Notes under the pieces: model-generated | What the model saw: only the letters and a program-made list of their open reading frames with translations | What the model was told of the DNA's origin: nothing | Database searches by the model: none | Made by a program: the position numbers and the translations under genes | NCBI GenBank assembly: GCA_013376995.1 | Contig: JACAAZ010000004.1 | Location: forward strand, 147,052 to 211,051 | Direction: 5' to 3' | From: Bacteroidota bacterium | GTDB taxonomy: Bacteria > Bacteroidota > Bacteroidia > Bacteroidales > UBA4417 | DNA length: 64,000 nucleotides | Part shown: in pieces, positions 1 through 8,466 of the stretch | Layout: each line of letters opens with the position of its first letter | Position numbering within the stretch: position 1 is the stretch's first letter

Positions 1-138
1 CTGTTCGGAGTCTAAGTTTCAGATAATCTGAACGTTTCGTTGTCCGACCAGGATTTCCGCCTGAGGCGGATAAACTTCTCGTCCTGTTCGGAGTCTAAGT
101 TTCAGATAATCTGAACGTTTCGTTGTCCGACCAGGATT
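1..138. repeat. Two 55-bp direct repeats, 83 bp apart, ending in the tRNA-Gln 3' end
   Basis: Positions 1-55 and 84-138 are identical over 55 bp; the left copy may continue outside the window. The last 15 bp of each copy (41-55 and 124-138) are the 3' acceptor strand and part of the T arm of the tRNA-Gln gene. Only the right copy belongs to a complete tRNA. The 28-bp spacer (56-83) begins with the 15-bp palindrome TCCGCCTGAGGCGGA. This could be a local tandem duplication or the remnant of a tRNA-directed integration; no integrase is seen here. Confidence 0.9.
56..70. repeat. Short palindrome TCCGCC-TGA-GGCGGA
   Basis: Perfect 6-bp arms around a 3-bp centre. The arms are identical to those of the 16-bp palindrome at 34015-34030, which has AGCT in the centre, so the two look like members of one small dispersed palindrome family. 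Confidence 0.75.
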
Positions 139-193
139 CGAACCTAGACCAAGAGTACCAAAAACTCTGGTGCTGCCATTACACCATCGGACA
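123..193 (-). tRNA. tRNA-Gln (anticodon UUG)
   Basis: Read on the minus strand, the acceptor arms TGTCCGA and TCGGACA pair over 7 bp, and the discriminator is A (position 123). The anticodon stem AGAGT/ACTCT encloses the loop TTTTGGT, giving anticodon TTG. The T arm contains GGTTCGAATCC. CCA is not encoded. The gene stands alone, and its 3' end is duplicated to the left. Confidence 0.95.
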
Positions 194-218
194 AGCAATT
201 TCCCATAATTTGGGACTG

Positions 219-226
219 CAAAAGTA
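219..226 (-). promoter_or_regulatory. Candidate -7 element (TACTTTTG) for tRNA-Gln
   Basis: Matches the Bacteroidota -7 consensus TAnnTTTG and lies 26 bp upstream of the tRNA 5' end. No good -33 TTG partner is seen, so this is a position-based inference. Confidence 0.35.
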
Positions 227-473
227 GTTATTTTTTCTAAAAGTGAAAATTTTCCTTCAAAAATGACGCTCAAACCTTAAATATCAGCATTCTTGAAGTT
301 TATTCTTGAAGTAATAGCTTTGATCTGATTAAAATATTTTTGCCAATAATGGCCTTTTTTTACTAAGCCAGTTTTCTTAAAAATCCTAAAATCATAGTGC
401 TATCAGATAAAGTTGCTATAAATTGGTTAATTTCGTCGCTTAATTCAGCATTTATCCTATAAAAACTGTATTC

Positions 474-3400
474 ATGAAAAAATTCAGGCAACTGAATAAT
501 GTGTTTGGATGGTTTACTTTTGGCATAGCTGCCTTTGTTTACCTTTCTACCATTGAACCAACAGCTAGTTGGTGGGATTGCGGAGAATACATCTCTACCG
601 CATTTAAATTGCAGGTAGGTCACCCTCCCGGAGCTCCTTTGTTTCAAATTATTGGCAGGTTTTTCTCCCTGTTTGCATTTGGAGACCTCAGTAAAGTTGC
701 CATGATGGTCAACATCATGTCAGCATTGTGCAGTGCCTTTACCATACTCTTTCTTTTCTGGACTATATCCATGTTTGGATTGAAGTTCATTAAAAGTGAG
801 GATGAGATTTCAAATGGCGAAACCTATGCAATATTAGGAAGTGCATTAGTTGGAGCTTTAGCTTATACTTTCAGCGATTCTTTCTGGTTTTCGGCTGTTG
901 AAGGTGAAGTATATGCAATGTCAAGTTTCTTTACGGCTATTGTTTTCTGGTGTATCCTTAAGTGGGAACGGGTCTATGATCAGCCACATTCCTTGAAATG
1001 GATAATATTGATAGCTTACCTGGTTGGACTTTCAATTGGGGTTCACTTGTTGAACCTTCTAGCTATTCCTGCCATTGCCATGGTAGTTTATTATCGTCGT
1101 TTCGAGAAGGTTACCTGGCAAGGCTGGTTGATTACGCTTGTTATTTCCTTTATTATGCTTTCATTCATTATGTTCGGGATCATTCCAGAAACAGTGGATC
1201 TTGCCGGAAAGTATGAGATAATGTTTGTTAATGACTTTGGGCTTCCGTTCAATTACGGTACCATATTTTATTTCATTGTTCTGATAGGTGCCATAATATG
1301 GAGCTATAAGTTTACTAAGAGAGATTCACATTCTGTCGTGGAATATGCACTTGGGACTGTCTTGTTACTATTGCTTGCAATTTTCTCGTGGATTAGTTTC
1401 CTTGCGTTTCTTGCACTTATTGGAGCTTACGTTTGGTATAAAAATGGTTCAGCTCAGGCAATCAAACGAAATCAACTCAGGACAATTGCTAATACAGCTG
1501 TTTTATCCATTGCATTCATTCTAGTCGGGTATTCTTCATTTTTCTTGCTTGTAATCAGGGCAAATGCGGATACTCCTATTAATGAAAACAATCCGAGTGA
1601 TGCTGTAGGGCTTCTATCCTATCTCAACAGGGAGCAATATGGTACCTGGCCCATATTTTATGGTCAATTCTATGACTCTCCGCTTGATAATCAAAAACCT
1701 TATACGGATGGTAACCCAATCTATCTAAAAGATGTCAAAAAAGGCAAGTATGTTATTACGGATGACCGTAAGAAGACAATGCCAAATTATGATAAACGGT
1801 TTACCATGCTTTTCCCAAGGCTTTGGAGTAATCAAAAGCAAAGTCATATAGATGCGTACAAAAGCTGGGGTAAGATCGAGGGTGTGCCAATGGATTTTAC
1901 TGATGATGACGGAAAAACGAAGACAATATACAAACCTACCTTTATAGAAAACCTTCGGTTTTTCTTTAATTACCAGGTGGGGCATATGTATATGCGTTAC
2001 TTTATGTGGAATTTCGCAGGCCGGCAGAATGATATCGAAGGTCATGGAGGTATTAAATATGGCAATTGGGTTTGTGGAATACCGTTTATTGATAACCCAA
2101 GGTTAGGCGATCAGTCGAATTTACCTCAAAGTTTCAGCAATGCCGCTCACAATAAGTTTTACCTGTTACCATTGATCCTTGGATTATTGGGATTATACTT
2201 CCATTTCAAAAAGCAATCAAAAGGAGCAGTTGTAGTATTGTTGTTATTTTTCATGACTGGTATTGCCATTGTTATGTATTTGAACATTACACCTTATCAG
2301 CCAAGGGAACGTGATTATGCTTTTGCAGGTTCGTTCTATGCATTTGCGATTTGGATCGGATTTGGGGTGATGGCCATTTGGGATGCTTTGAAGAAAATTA
2401 ATGATAAGGTAATTGCAATTGCAGTTACCCTTGTATGCCTGCTTCTTGTACCGGGAATAATGGCCAAAGAGGGCTGGGATGATCATAGCAGGGCAAACAA
2501 AGATTCCTGTAAGGATTTTGCAGTCGATTACCTGGAATCCTGCGCCCCCAATGCAATCCTTATCACTGTTGGCGATAATGATACTTTCCCTCTTTGGTAT
2601 GCCCAGGAAGTAGAAGGCATTCGTACGGATGTCAGGGTGGTGAATTTTATGCTATCATCAGGAGATTGGTATGTTCATCAACTTATGAGGAAAATCTATA
2701 ATTCAGATCCACTTCCTTTTACCCTCAGGAGCGACCAATATGATAAAGGAATCAATGAAGTTGTTGCTTATTCCCAACAGTTAAATGACCGGGTTGAGCT
2801 CAAAGACCTCATAAATTTCATTGCAAGTGATGATCCGGCCACGAAATACCAGGTGAGTTCAAACAAGACAATCGCCATCTTCCCAACTAAAAAGGTGAAA
2901 ATGACAATTGATTCTGCAGCACTTATTAAGGAAGGAGTAATTCCTGCATACCTGAAAGATAAAGTCCTAGGTTCAATTGAATGGGATATCAAGACTAATT
3001 ATTTGTATAAGAATGACCTGATGTTGCTTGATTTCCTTGCAACCAATCAATTCAAGAGGCCTATCTACTTCTCAAGCATTTCTGGAGCCAGTGATGCTAT
3101 TGACATAGATAAATATTGTTACCAGGATGGATGGGTATACCGTTTCTTACCAGTAAGACCTGATAAAGACTATGTTCAGGGATTAGGCAGTGTCAATGCT
3201 GATGCATCTTATGATATCCTGATGAACAAGTGCAAGTGGGGGAACCTGGCTGATCCTAAGGTCTATGTTGACAGGGAGAGTTACAGGAATTCAATGATTC
3301 CCAAGCAGAACTTTGTACGTTTAGGGCGTAAACTTGCTTCAGAAGGCAAATCTGATTCTGCAATTAAAGTGTGTGATTATGTCCAGAAAGTTTTCCCTGA

Positions 3401-3686
3401 TAATAAAATCCACTTTGATATTTATATGAGCCAATTCGTAGAGGTTTATTACATGGCAAAAGCCTTTGATAAGGGTAACAAACTGGCGAATAAACTGATG
3501 GATATTTATGAAGAGAATCTGAATTATATCTCATCCCTGAATCCTGAATTTCACAATAATTATGAAGAAGATGTGAATCAGGCCTATGGTTTATTCAGTA
3601 TGATGAAACAGTTGTCAGAACAGTATAATCAAACTGAAGTACTGAACCGTGTTGAGAAGATTATGAAAGCCAAAGGAATGAAATAG
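474..3686 (+). CDS. DUF2723 family membrane protein (glycosyltransferase-like)
   Basis: A 1070-aa protein. Its N-terminal 600 or so residues hold about a dozen hydrophobic segments, and the C-terminal part is soluble. The DUF2723 signature WWDCGEYI lies at residues 33-40, with acidic D35 and E38 after the first membrane segment. A second conserved block, GDNDTFPLWYAQEVEG, lies near residue 700. DUF2723 belongs to the GT-C-like superfamily that includes eukaryotic TMEM260, an O-mannosyltransferase, so a lipid-linked sugar transferase role in the inner membrane is likely; donor and acceptor are unknown. The length fits full-size Bacteroidota members. It is convergent with lgt across a shared terminator. 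Confidence 0.88.
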   Translation: MKKFRQLNNVFGWFTFGIAAFVYLSTIEPTASWWDCGEYISTAFKLQVGHPPGAPLFQIIGRFFSLFAFGDLSKVAMMVNIMSALCSAFTILFLFWTISMFGLKFIKSEDEISNGETYAILGSALVGALAYTFSDSFWFSAVEGEVYAMSSFFTAIVFWCILKWERVYDQPHSLKWIILIAYLVGLSIGVHLLNLLAIPAIAMVVYYRRFEKVTWQGWLITLVISFIMLSFIMFGIIPETVDLAGKYEIMFVNDFGLPFNYGTIFYFIVLIGAIIWSYKFTKRDSHSVVEYALGTVLLLLLAIFSWISFLAFLALIGAYVWYKNGSAQAIKRNQLRTIANTAVLSIAFILVGYSSFFLLVIRANADTPINENNPSDAVGLLSYLNREQYGTWPIFYGQFYDSPLDNQKPYTDGNPIYLKDVKKGKYVITDDRKKTMPNYDKRFTMLFPRLWSNQKQSHIDAYKSWGKIEGVPMDFTDDDGKTKTIYKPTFIENLRFFFNYQVGHMYMRYFMWNFAGRQNDIEGHGGIKYGNWVCGIPFIDNPRLGDQSNLPQSFSNAAHNKFYLLPLILGLLGLYFHFKKQSKGAVVVLLLFFMTGIAIVMYLNITPYQPRERDYAFAGSFYAFAIWIGFGVMAIWDALKKINDKVIAIAVTLVCLLLVPGIMAKEGWDDHSRANKDSCKDFAVDYLESCAPNAILITVGDNDTFPLWYAQEVEGIRTDVRVVNFMLSSGDWYVHQLMRKIYNSDPLPFTLRSDQYDKGINEVVAYSQQLNDRVELKDLINFIASDDPATKYQVSSNKTIAIFPTKKVKMTIDSAALIKEGVIPAYLKDKVLGSIEWDIKTNYLYKNDLMLLDFLATNQFKRPIYFSSISGASDAIDIDKYCYQDGWVYRFLPVRPDKDYVQGLGSVNADASYDILMNKCKWGNLADPKVYVDRESYRNSMIPKQNFVRLGRKLASEGKSDSAIKVCDYVQKVFPDNKIHFDIYMSQFVEVYYMAKAFDKGNKLANKLMDIYEENLNYISSLNPEFHNNYEEDVNQAYGLFSMMKQLSEQYNQTEVLNRVEKIMKAKGMK

Positions 3687-3709
3687 TTCCTAAGCGATAA
3701 AGCAAAAAC

Positions 3710-3739
3710 AAGAAAAGGGGCTACTAAGCCCCTTTTCTT
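3710..3739. terminator. Bidirectional terminator between DUF2723 gene and lgt
   Basis: A perfect 12-bp stem, AAGAAAAGGGGC (3710-3721) with GCCCCTTTTCTT (3728-3739), around a 6-nt loop. Each arm supplies an A/T-rich tail for the other strand, so it serves both converging genes. It overlaps the lgt stop codon (3738-3740). Confidence 0.88.
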
Positions 3740-4535
3740 ATTCCTTTTGTTCTATATTTTTCTGCTTTCGGAAAATAATTATCAAACCAGCAAGTATGAA
3801 TGGGATAGAGAGAAGCTGCCCCATGTTCAGGGTCATCTGGTTTTCAAAGTTGACCTGAGGTTCTTTCAGAAACTCAAGAATAAATCGTACACTGAATAGA
3901 GTGACAAGGAAAAAGCCAAACAGGAAACCTTCTCTTGGTGCCCCATTTTTCTTGTAATAATACCAGATGAGGAAGGCGAAAATACATAAATAGCTTAAGG
4001 ATTCGTATATCTGTGTGGGATGGCGGGGCAGAGTTTCCCCAGCCCTTACAAAAATAAATCCCCAGGGCAGATCAGTAAGTTTACCGTAAATCTCACTATT
4101 CATTAGATTCCCAGTACGAATAAAGAATCCTGACAAAGCAACTACAATTACGATCCTGTCTAGTGTCCAGAGGTATGTGCGCCGGGATGAACGGGCAAAG
4201 AAATACAAGGCTGTCAGGATCCCAATTGCAGCTCCATGGCTTGCAAGGCCGCCTTTCCATACCATCAGGATCTCGTCAACATGTTTACTGTAATAGGCCC
4301 ATTCGTAGAAGAACACATGACCAAGCCTGGCGCCGACAACTGTGGCAATTAGCATATACATGCTAAGCTTGTCAAGCAAGGATTCAGGAAGGTTCTCCTT
4401 TTTAAAGAACCTGAGCATTATCACATAGCCTACTGCAAATGACATAGCGAAGAGTAAGCCATACCAGCGGATACTAAATGAACCAATTGAAAAGATAAGA
4501 GGACTAACATCCCAGGTAATAAAGCAATCTGTCAT
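3738..4535 (-). CDS. lgt: Prolipoprotein diacylglyceryl transferase
   Basis: A 265-aa polytopic inner-membrane enzyme that transfers diacylglycerol from phosphatidylglycerol to the lipobox cysteine of prolipoproteins. Family landmarks are RWYGL at 23-27, GGLASHGAAIG with H100 (the E. coli H103 equivalent), and RTGNLMNSEIYG with R140 and N143 (the E. coli R143 region). About seven membrane segments and normal length. It serves the many lipoproteins in this window (SusD, DUF1735, the PstS-like protein). A TACTTTTG motif sits 18 bp upstream of the start, but the gene may also be read from the glycosyltransferase gene 40 bp upstream. Confidence 0.95.
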   Translation of the reverse strand: MTDCFITWDVSPLIFSIGSFSIRWYGLLFAMSFAVGYVIMLRFFKKENLPESLLDKLSMYMLIATVVGARLGHVFFYEWAYYSKHVDEILMVWKGGLASHGAAIGILTALYFFARSSRRTYLWTLDRIVIVVALSGFFIRTGNLMNSEIYGKLTDLPWGFIFVRAGETLPRHPTQIYESLSYLCIFAFLIWYYYKKNGAPREGFLFGFFLVTLFSVRFILEFLKEPQVNFENQMTLNMGQLLSIPFILAGLIIIFRKQKNIEQKE

Positions 4536-4575
4536 TTTGTATGATTTGTTGGCAAAAGTAAACAGAAATAAATCT

Positions 4576-5667
4576 TCAGGGCGTTTTGGCCAATAACAAT
4601 TCTATGCATCCCTGTATTAAAGGACCTGGAACTTTACTCACAAAACCTGGATATTTGCTGGCTTCAGGAATTTGTTCCTTTAAATTCAATTCTTTTTGAC
4701 TGACTCCGAGGGTTATGCCTTTGCTCATAAAATAGTTGGCAAGGTACTCCTGTTCTGTTTGGCCAGGCGTTGGGACAAATAGTGCCTTTTTTCCTAACCT
4801 TTCAAGGTCCATGATCGATGAATAGCCCGATCGGCAAATTATTAAGGAAGAAGATACTATCAGCTGTTTAAGGGTCATGGAATCCGCAAAAGAAATTACA
4901 GTTAACATCCCTTTTTTTTCGAGTATTGGATTTAAAGTGTATTTGCCGCATACAACCGTGGCAACAACTTTCATTTCTGATAGTTGCGAAATAATGAGGT
5001 TTTCAAAGATCGTTCGCTGCGGTTCAGGGCCAGAAATAATTGCAAGTATGCCATTATTTTGTTTCTGCAGATCAACTTCAGCTTCGAATCTTGACAATGG
5101 TCCTATGAAGGTATATTCCGATGGTAAAGGTTTAAGGTGGGAAAGTTCACCACTAAGATTTGGATCGTCTTTGAAGTCGGGTATCCAGCAGTAATCAAAA
5201 AATGAAATCAGGTATCTCGAAATCGACTCCAGAACTGGGTTGAGCCAATTCCATCCAACCGGGGCCTTTATGAAAACCTGGTGAGTGATAAATATGTTCG
5301 TTGTATTCCTATTCCACATCCCATACCTGTTGTCAGAAATCACTACAGATATTGGTTGCTTCTTCAAAATCTTCCTGAGTTGCCTGTGTTCAGACCATAT
5401 AGACCATAGAAAGCTTGGGATTAACAAGATCATTCGCCCAATCAACGTTGATTTCCTGGAGTACTTTGGGGAGAAGCCTTTTAGGTTAAAGGCATGCAGT
5501 TGAGGAAATTCATTCTGCAAGAGGATTAGTGCGCTTCCTGACGCAGCTATAATTACGTCTGCCCCGTTCAATAATAGTGCTTTGATTATTGGAATGCAAC
5601 GTGTTGCGTGTCCAAGTCCCCAATCAAGCGGTGAGACCAGAACCTTTATTTGCTTTCCTTTTTTCAA
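4576..5667 (-). CDS. GT-B fold glycosyltransferase (MurG/family 28-like)
   Basis: A 363-aa cytoplasmic protein. The N-terminal motif SPLDWGLGHATR (about 12-23) is the glycine-rich substrate loop of the MurG/MGDG-synthase-like group. The C-terminal half has RSGYSSIMDLERLGK followed by PTPGQTEQEYLA, a typical nucleotide-sugar donor-binding site. It probably transfers a sugar from a UDP-sugar to a lipid or surface acceptor; neither is identifiable. It lies 40 bp upstream of lgt on the same strand, so the two may be cotranscribed. A TATTTTTG motif at 5681-5688 lies just upstream of the start. Confidence 0.8.
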   Translation of the reverse strand: MKKGKQIKVLVSPLDWGLGHATRCIPIIKALLLNGADVIIAASGSALILLQNEFPQLHAFNLKGFSPKYSRKSTLIGRMILLIPSFLWSIWSEHRQLRKILKKQPISVVISDNRYGMWNRNTTNIFITHQVFIKAPVGWNWLNPVLESISRYLISFFDYCWIPDFKDDPNLSGELSHLKPLPSEYTFIGPLSRFEAEVDLQKQNNGILAIISGPEPQRTIFENLIISQLSEMKVVATVVCGKYTLNPILEKKGMLTVISFADSMTLKQLIVSSSLIICRSGYSSIMDLERLGKKALFVPTPGQTEQEYLANYFMSKGITLGVSQKELNLKEQIPEASKYPGFVSKVPGPLIQGCIELLLAKTP

Positions 5668-5772
5668 GACGAGGTTTTTGCAAAAATAGCGATAAAGTAT
5701 TCCGGTTAAGGTCTACATGTTGATAAGTTACAGAAAGAATAAACGCTAAAGTTTTGTAAGTTTGAATCACTT

Positions 5773-6870
5773 ATGGAAGATATTTTATATAAAATTTCAT
5801 TGACTTTAATTCCCGGTATTGGAAGTGTCTTGGGCAAAAGTCTTATAGCCTATTGTGGAGGGGTACGTGCTGTGTTTCTTGAGAAAAAGAATTTATTAAA
5901 GAAAATCCCGGGAATAGGCGAACAAACGATAAATGCATTGATCCATCATGCAGTTTTTGACAGAGCTGAGCAGGAAGTTGAGTTTATTCAGAAGTATAAG
6001 ATTGAGCCCTTATTCTACCTTGATGGCGCATATCCCGCTCGATTGAAACAATGCAATGATGGCCCGCTCATGTTGTATTTCAAGGGAAAAACTGACATTA
6101 ACCGGCAGAAGATCATCTCCCTGGTTGGTACACGTTCTGCAACTGAATATGGCCGGGATATGTGCAGGAAACTAATAGAAGGACTCTCAGAACAGGATGT
6201 ACTAATTGTCAGTGGATTAGCATATGGGATTGACACCTGGTCTCATAAAGCCGCTCTTGATAATCATTTAGATACTGTTGGCGTACTTGGCCACAGCCTG
6301 GATAGGATATATCCTTATGCAAATCGAGCCCTGGCAGAGAGAATGGTAGTTCATGGCGGTTTGATTTCAGAGTTTCCAAGTGGAACAAAACCAGATCGGG
6401 AGAACTTTCCTAAACGTAACCGGATTATTGCGGGATTGTCGGATGCTGTCATTGTTGTAGAAGCAGGCCCAAAAGGTGGAGCATTGATTACAGCAGATAT
6501 TGCTAATTCATATAACCGGGATGTATTTGCAGTTCCGGGAAGAGTTGGAGATATTCATTCAGAAGGTTGTAATAGCCTGATAATGACAAACCGGGCTGCA
6601 TTGGTTCAATCCGCCGGGGATATTCTTAATTTTCTCAACTGGGATGTCACAAAGGAATCAAAATCCAGGGCTCAGCGTCAGCTGTTTATCGAATATACCG
6701 AAGCAGAAAAGGCAATTATTAAGGTATTGGAGGAAGAAGGAGAAATGGATATCGATTCCTTGCTTTTCAAAGCTTCATTGCTTCCGTCTAAAGCAGCACC
6801 GGCTTTGTTAAAACTGGAATTTGAAGAGATCATCAAATGTATGCCCGGAAAGGTATATCGATTGGCCTAA
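5773..6870 (+). CDS. dprA: DNA-processing protein DprA
   Basis: 365 aa. It binds incoming single-stranded DNA during natural transformation and loads RecA. An N-terminal helix-hairpin-helix region contains IPGIGEQTINAL (about 45-57). The Rossmann-like core runs from VGTRSATEYG (about 117) through VSGLAYGIDTWSHKAAL, GLISEFPSGT, FPKRNRIIAGLSDAVIVVEA and GGALITADIA. A C-terminal winged-helix (DML1-like) domain occupies about residues 305-365. Length and domain order are canonical. It is divergent from the glycosyltransferase gene, with 105 bp between the start codons. No other competence genes are in the window. Confidence 0.95.
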   Translation: MEDILYKISLTLIPGIGSVLGKSLIAYCGGVRAVFLEKKNLLKKIPGIGEQTINALIHHAVFDRAEQEVEFIQKYKIEPLFYLDGAYPARLKQCNDGPLMLYFKGKTDINRQKIISLVGTRSATEYGRDMCRKLIEGLSEQDVLIVSGLAYGIDTWSHKAALDNHLDTVGVLGHSLDRIYPYANRALAERMVVHGGLISEFPSGTKPDRENFPKRNRIIAGLSDAVIVVEAGPKGGALITADIANSYNRDVFAVPGRVGDIHSEGCNSLIMTNRAALVQSAGDILNFLNWDVTKESKSRAQRQLFIEYTEAEKAIIKVLEEEGEMDIDSLLFKASLLPSKAAPALLKLEFEEIIKCMPGKVYRLA

Positions 6871-6955
6871 GCTATCATTATCTGGGAAATGAGTAATTTT
6901 ACTTTTTCATTCCTAGTTCAATGTAATTGTCGAATTTGTCACAGAAATATTCTCA

Positions 6956-7888
6956 TTGGAAGGTATCGTAATCAAATCAACTGGTAGTTGGAGTTCGGTG
7001 AGAACCGAAGATGGCAGGATTGTCGAATGTCGCCTGAAAGGTCAGTTTCGAATTCACGGTATCCGGACAACTAATCCTGTTGCTGTTGGAGATCATGTTC
7101 AGTTCGATTTTGAGAAAGATTCAGGGCAAGGAATAATCTATGATATCCTCAAACGCAGGAATTATATTATCCGTAAGTCCATCAATCTGTCTAAATCTGC
7201 TCACATCATTGCTTCCAATATCGATAGGCTCTACGTAATAGCTAGTATTGAGCAGCCTCGGACTTCGACAGGCTTCATTGACAGGGTCCTGGTAACAGCT
7301 GAAGCATACCACATCCCCGCTACCATTGTGTTCAACAAGATTGATCTTTATAGAGAGTCATCTGTGATTCGTTATACAGAGTTGATGACATTGTATTCAT
7401 CTGTCGGATATGGGGTATTTGCTGTTTCTGCTAAAACCGGGCTTGGAATTGATAGATTGAAAGCTGATTTGAAGGATCATGTCAGTCTGTTCACCGGGCA
7501 TTCAGGCGTAGGGAAATCAGCTCTTATGAATGCCTTGGAGCCAAACCTGAATATCCGTACAGGTGAAATTTCAGATTATCACAGCAAGGGAATGCATACT
7601 ACAACATTTGCAGAAATGCATCAGTTGACGCAGGGTGGTTATATTGTTGACACTCCAGGAATCAAGGAATTCGGCCTGGTTCATTTTGAAAGCCAGGAAA
7701 TAGCCGAGAGATTTCCTGAATTCCGTGATTTATTACCTGGATGTCATTATAAAAATTGTACACATATCCACGAGCCCGGATGCGCTGTTAAGGAAGCTCT
7801 TGCACTGGGAAAAATTAACCAGGGCCGATATTCGAACTATTTGGGGATACTCAATGATGAAAACCTTGATGTGATTGATTATGATTGA
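6956..7888 (+). CDS. rsgA: Ribosome small-subunit-dependent GTPase RsgA
   Basis: A 310-aa circularly permuted GTPase that checks late maturation of the 30S subunit. An OB-fold occupies about 1-70. The G motifs come in permuted order: NKIDLY (about 125), GHSGVGKSALMNAL (about 181), then DTPGIKEFG. A zinc knuckle with Cys/His ligands spans about 262-275 (CHYKNCTHIHEPGC). The start is TTG at 6956: the reading frame meets TAG at 6914, there is no in-frame ATG or GTG between, and family members begin with the same M-E-G-x-V-I-K-S-T-G-S-W motif. It lies 86 bp after dprA and is followed by dtd. Confidence 0.95.
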   Translation: MEGIVIKSTGSWSSVRTEDGRIVECRLKGQFRIHGIRTTNPVAVGDHVQFDFEKDSGQGIIYDILKRRNYIIRKSINLSKSAHIIASNIDRLYVIASIEQPRTSTGFIDRVLVTAEAYHIPATIVFNKIDLYRESSVIRYTELMTLYSSVGYGVFAVSAKTGLGIDRLKADLKDHVSLFTGHSGVGKSALMNALEPNLNIRTGEISDYHSKGMHTTTFAEMHQLTQGGYIVDTPGIKEFGLVHFESQEIAERFPEFRDLLPGCHYKNCTHIHEPGCAVKEALALGKINQGRYSNYLGILNDENLDVIDYD

Positions 7889-7998
7889 TCGGGAAATCCT
7901 GAAAATGTACTTCCTTTTATCTGTTTGATAAATGAATTGTCCTCATTAAATTGTCAGTCTAGTCTTTGATGAATTCCGATCACTAAAACCAGTATCTA

Positions 7999-8451
7999 AT
8001 GAGAGCTGTCGTTCAACGAGTTTCGATGTGTACGCTTCGTATTGAAGAGAAGGTCTATTGCAGCATCGGTCGTGGTTTGCTTATATTATTAGGTATTGAA
8101 GAAGAAGATTCATTTGAGGATGTTGAATGGTTGACGGCTAAAATTTCCAGGTTGAGAATATTCAATGATGAACAGGGCATTATGAATCTTTCAGTTCTTG
8201 AAACGGCCGGGGAAATCATGATTGTCAGCCAATTTACACTTCATGCCAGTACCAAAAAAGGGAACAGGCCATCCTATATCAGGGCGGCCAGGCCAGAAAA
8301 GGCGGTTCCCTTGTATGAGGCATTTATTAAATTGATGGAGCAGAACCTTAGTAAACAGGTTGCAACCGGATCATTTGGTGCCCACATGGAGATAAACCTG
8401 GTGAACGATGGACCAGTAACAATATTGATTGATACCAAGGCAAAGGAGTAG
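7999..8451 (+). CDS. dtd: D-aminoacyl-tRNA deacylase
   Basis: A 150-aa homodimeric enzyme that hydrolyses D-aminoacyl-tRNA and Gly-tRNA(Ala), protecting translation from wrong chirality. It starts with the typical MRAVVQRVS and carries SQFTL (about 77-81) and the cross-subunit Gly-cisPro motif NDGPVTI (about 136-142). Full length. It follows rsgA by 110 bp and converges on the TonB-dependent receptor gene, 15 bp away. Confidence 0.96.
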   Translation: MRAVVQRVSMCTLRIEEKVYCSIGRGLLILLGIEEEDSFEDVEWLTAKISRLRIFNDEQGIMNLSVLETAGEIMIVSQFTLHASTKKGNRPSYIRAARPEKAVPLYEAFIKLMEQNLSKQVATGSFGAHMEINLVNDGPVTILIDTKAKE

Positions 8452-8466
8452 AAGGAAATATTCTTC

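Noticed and set aside
1-200. Prophage or genomic-island attachment site
   Set aside because: Direct repeats fit, but there is no integrase or phage gene in the window; kept only as a repeat and a finding.
19-273. Minus-strand open frame covering the tRNA-Gln gene
   Set aside because: It is read through a clear tRNA and its duplicated flank; the protein has no coding character.
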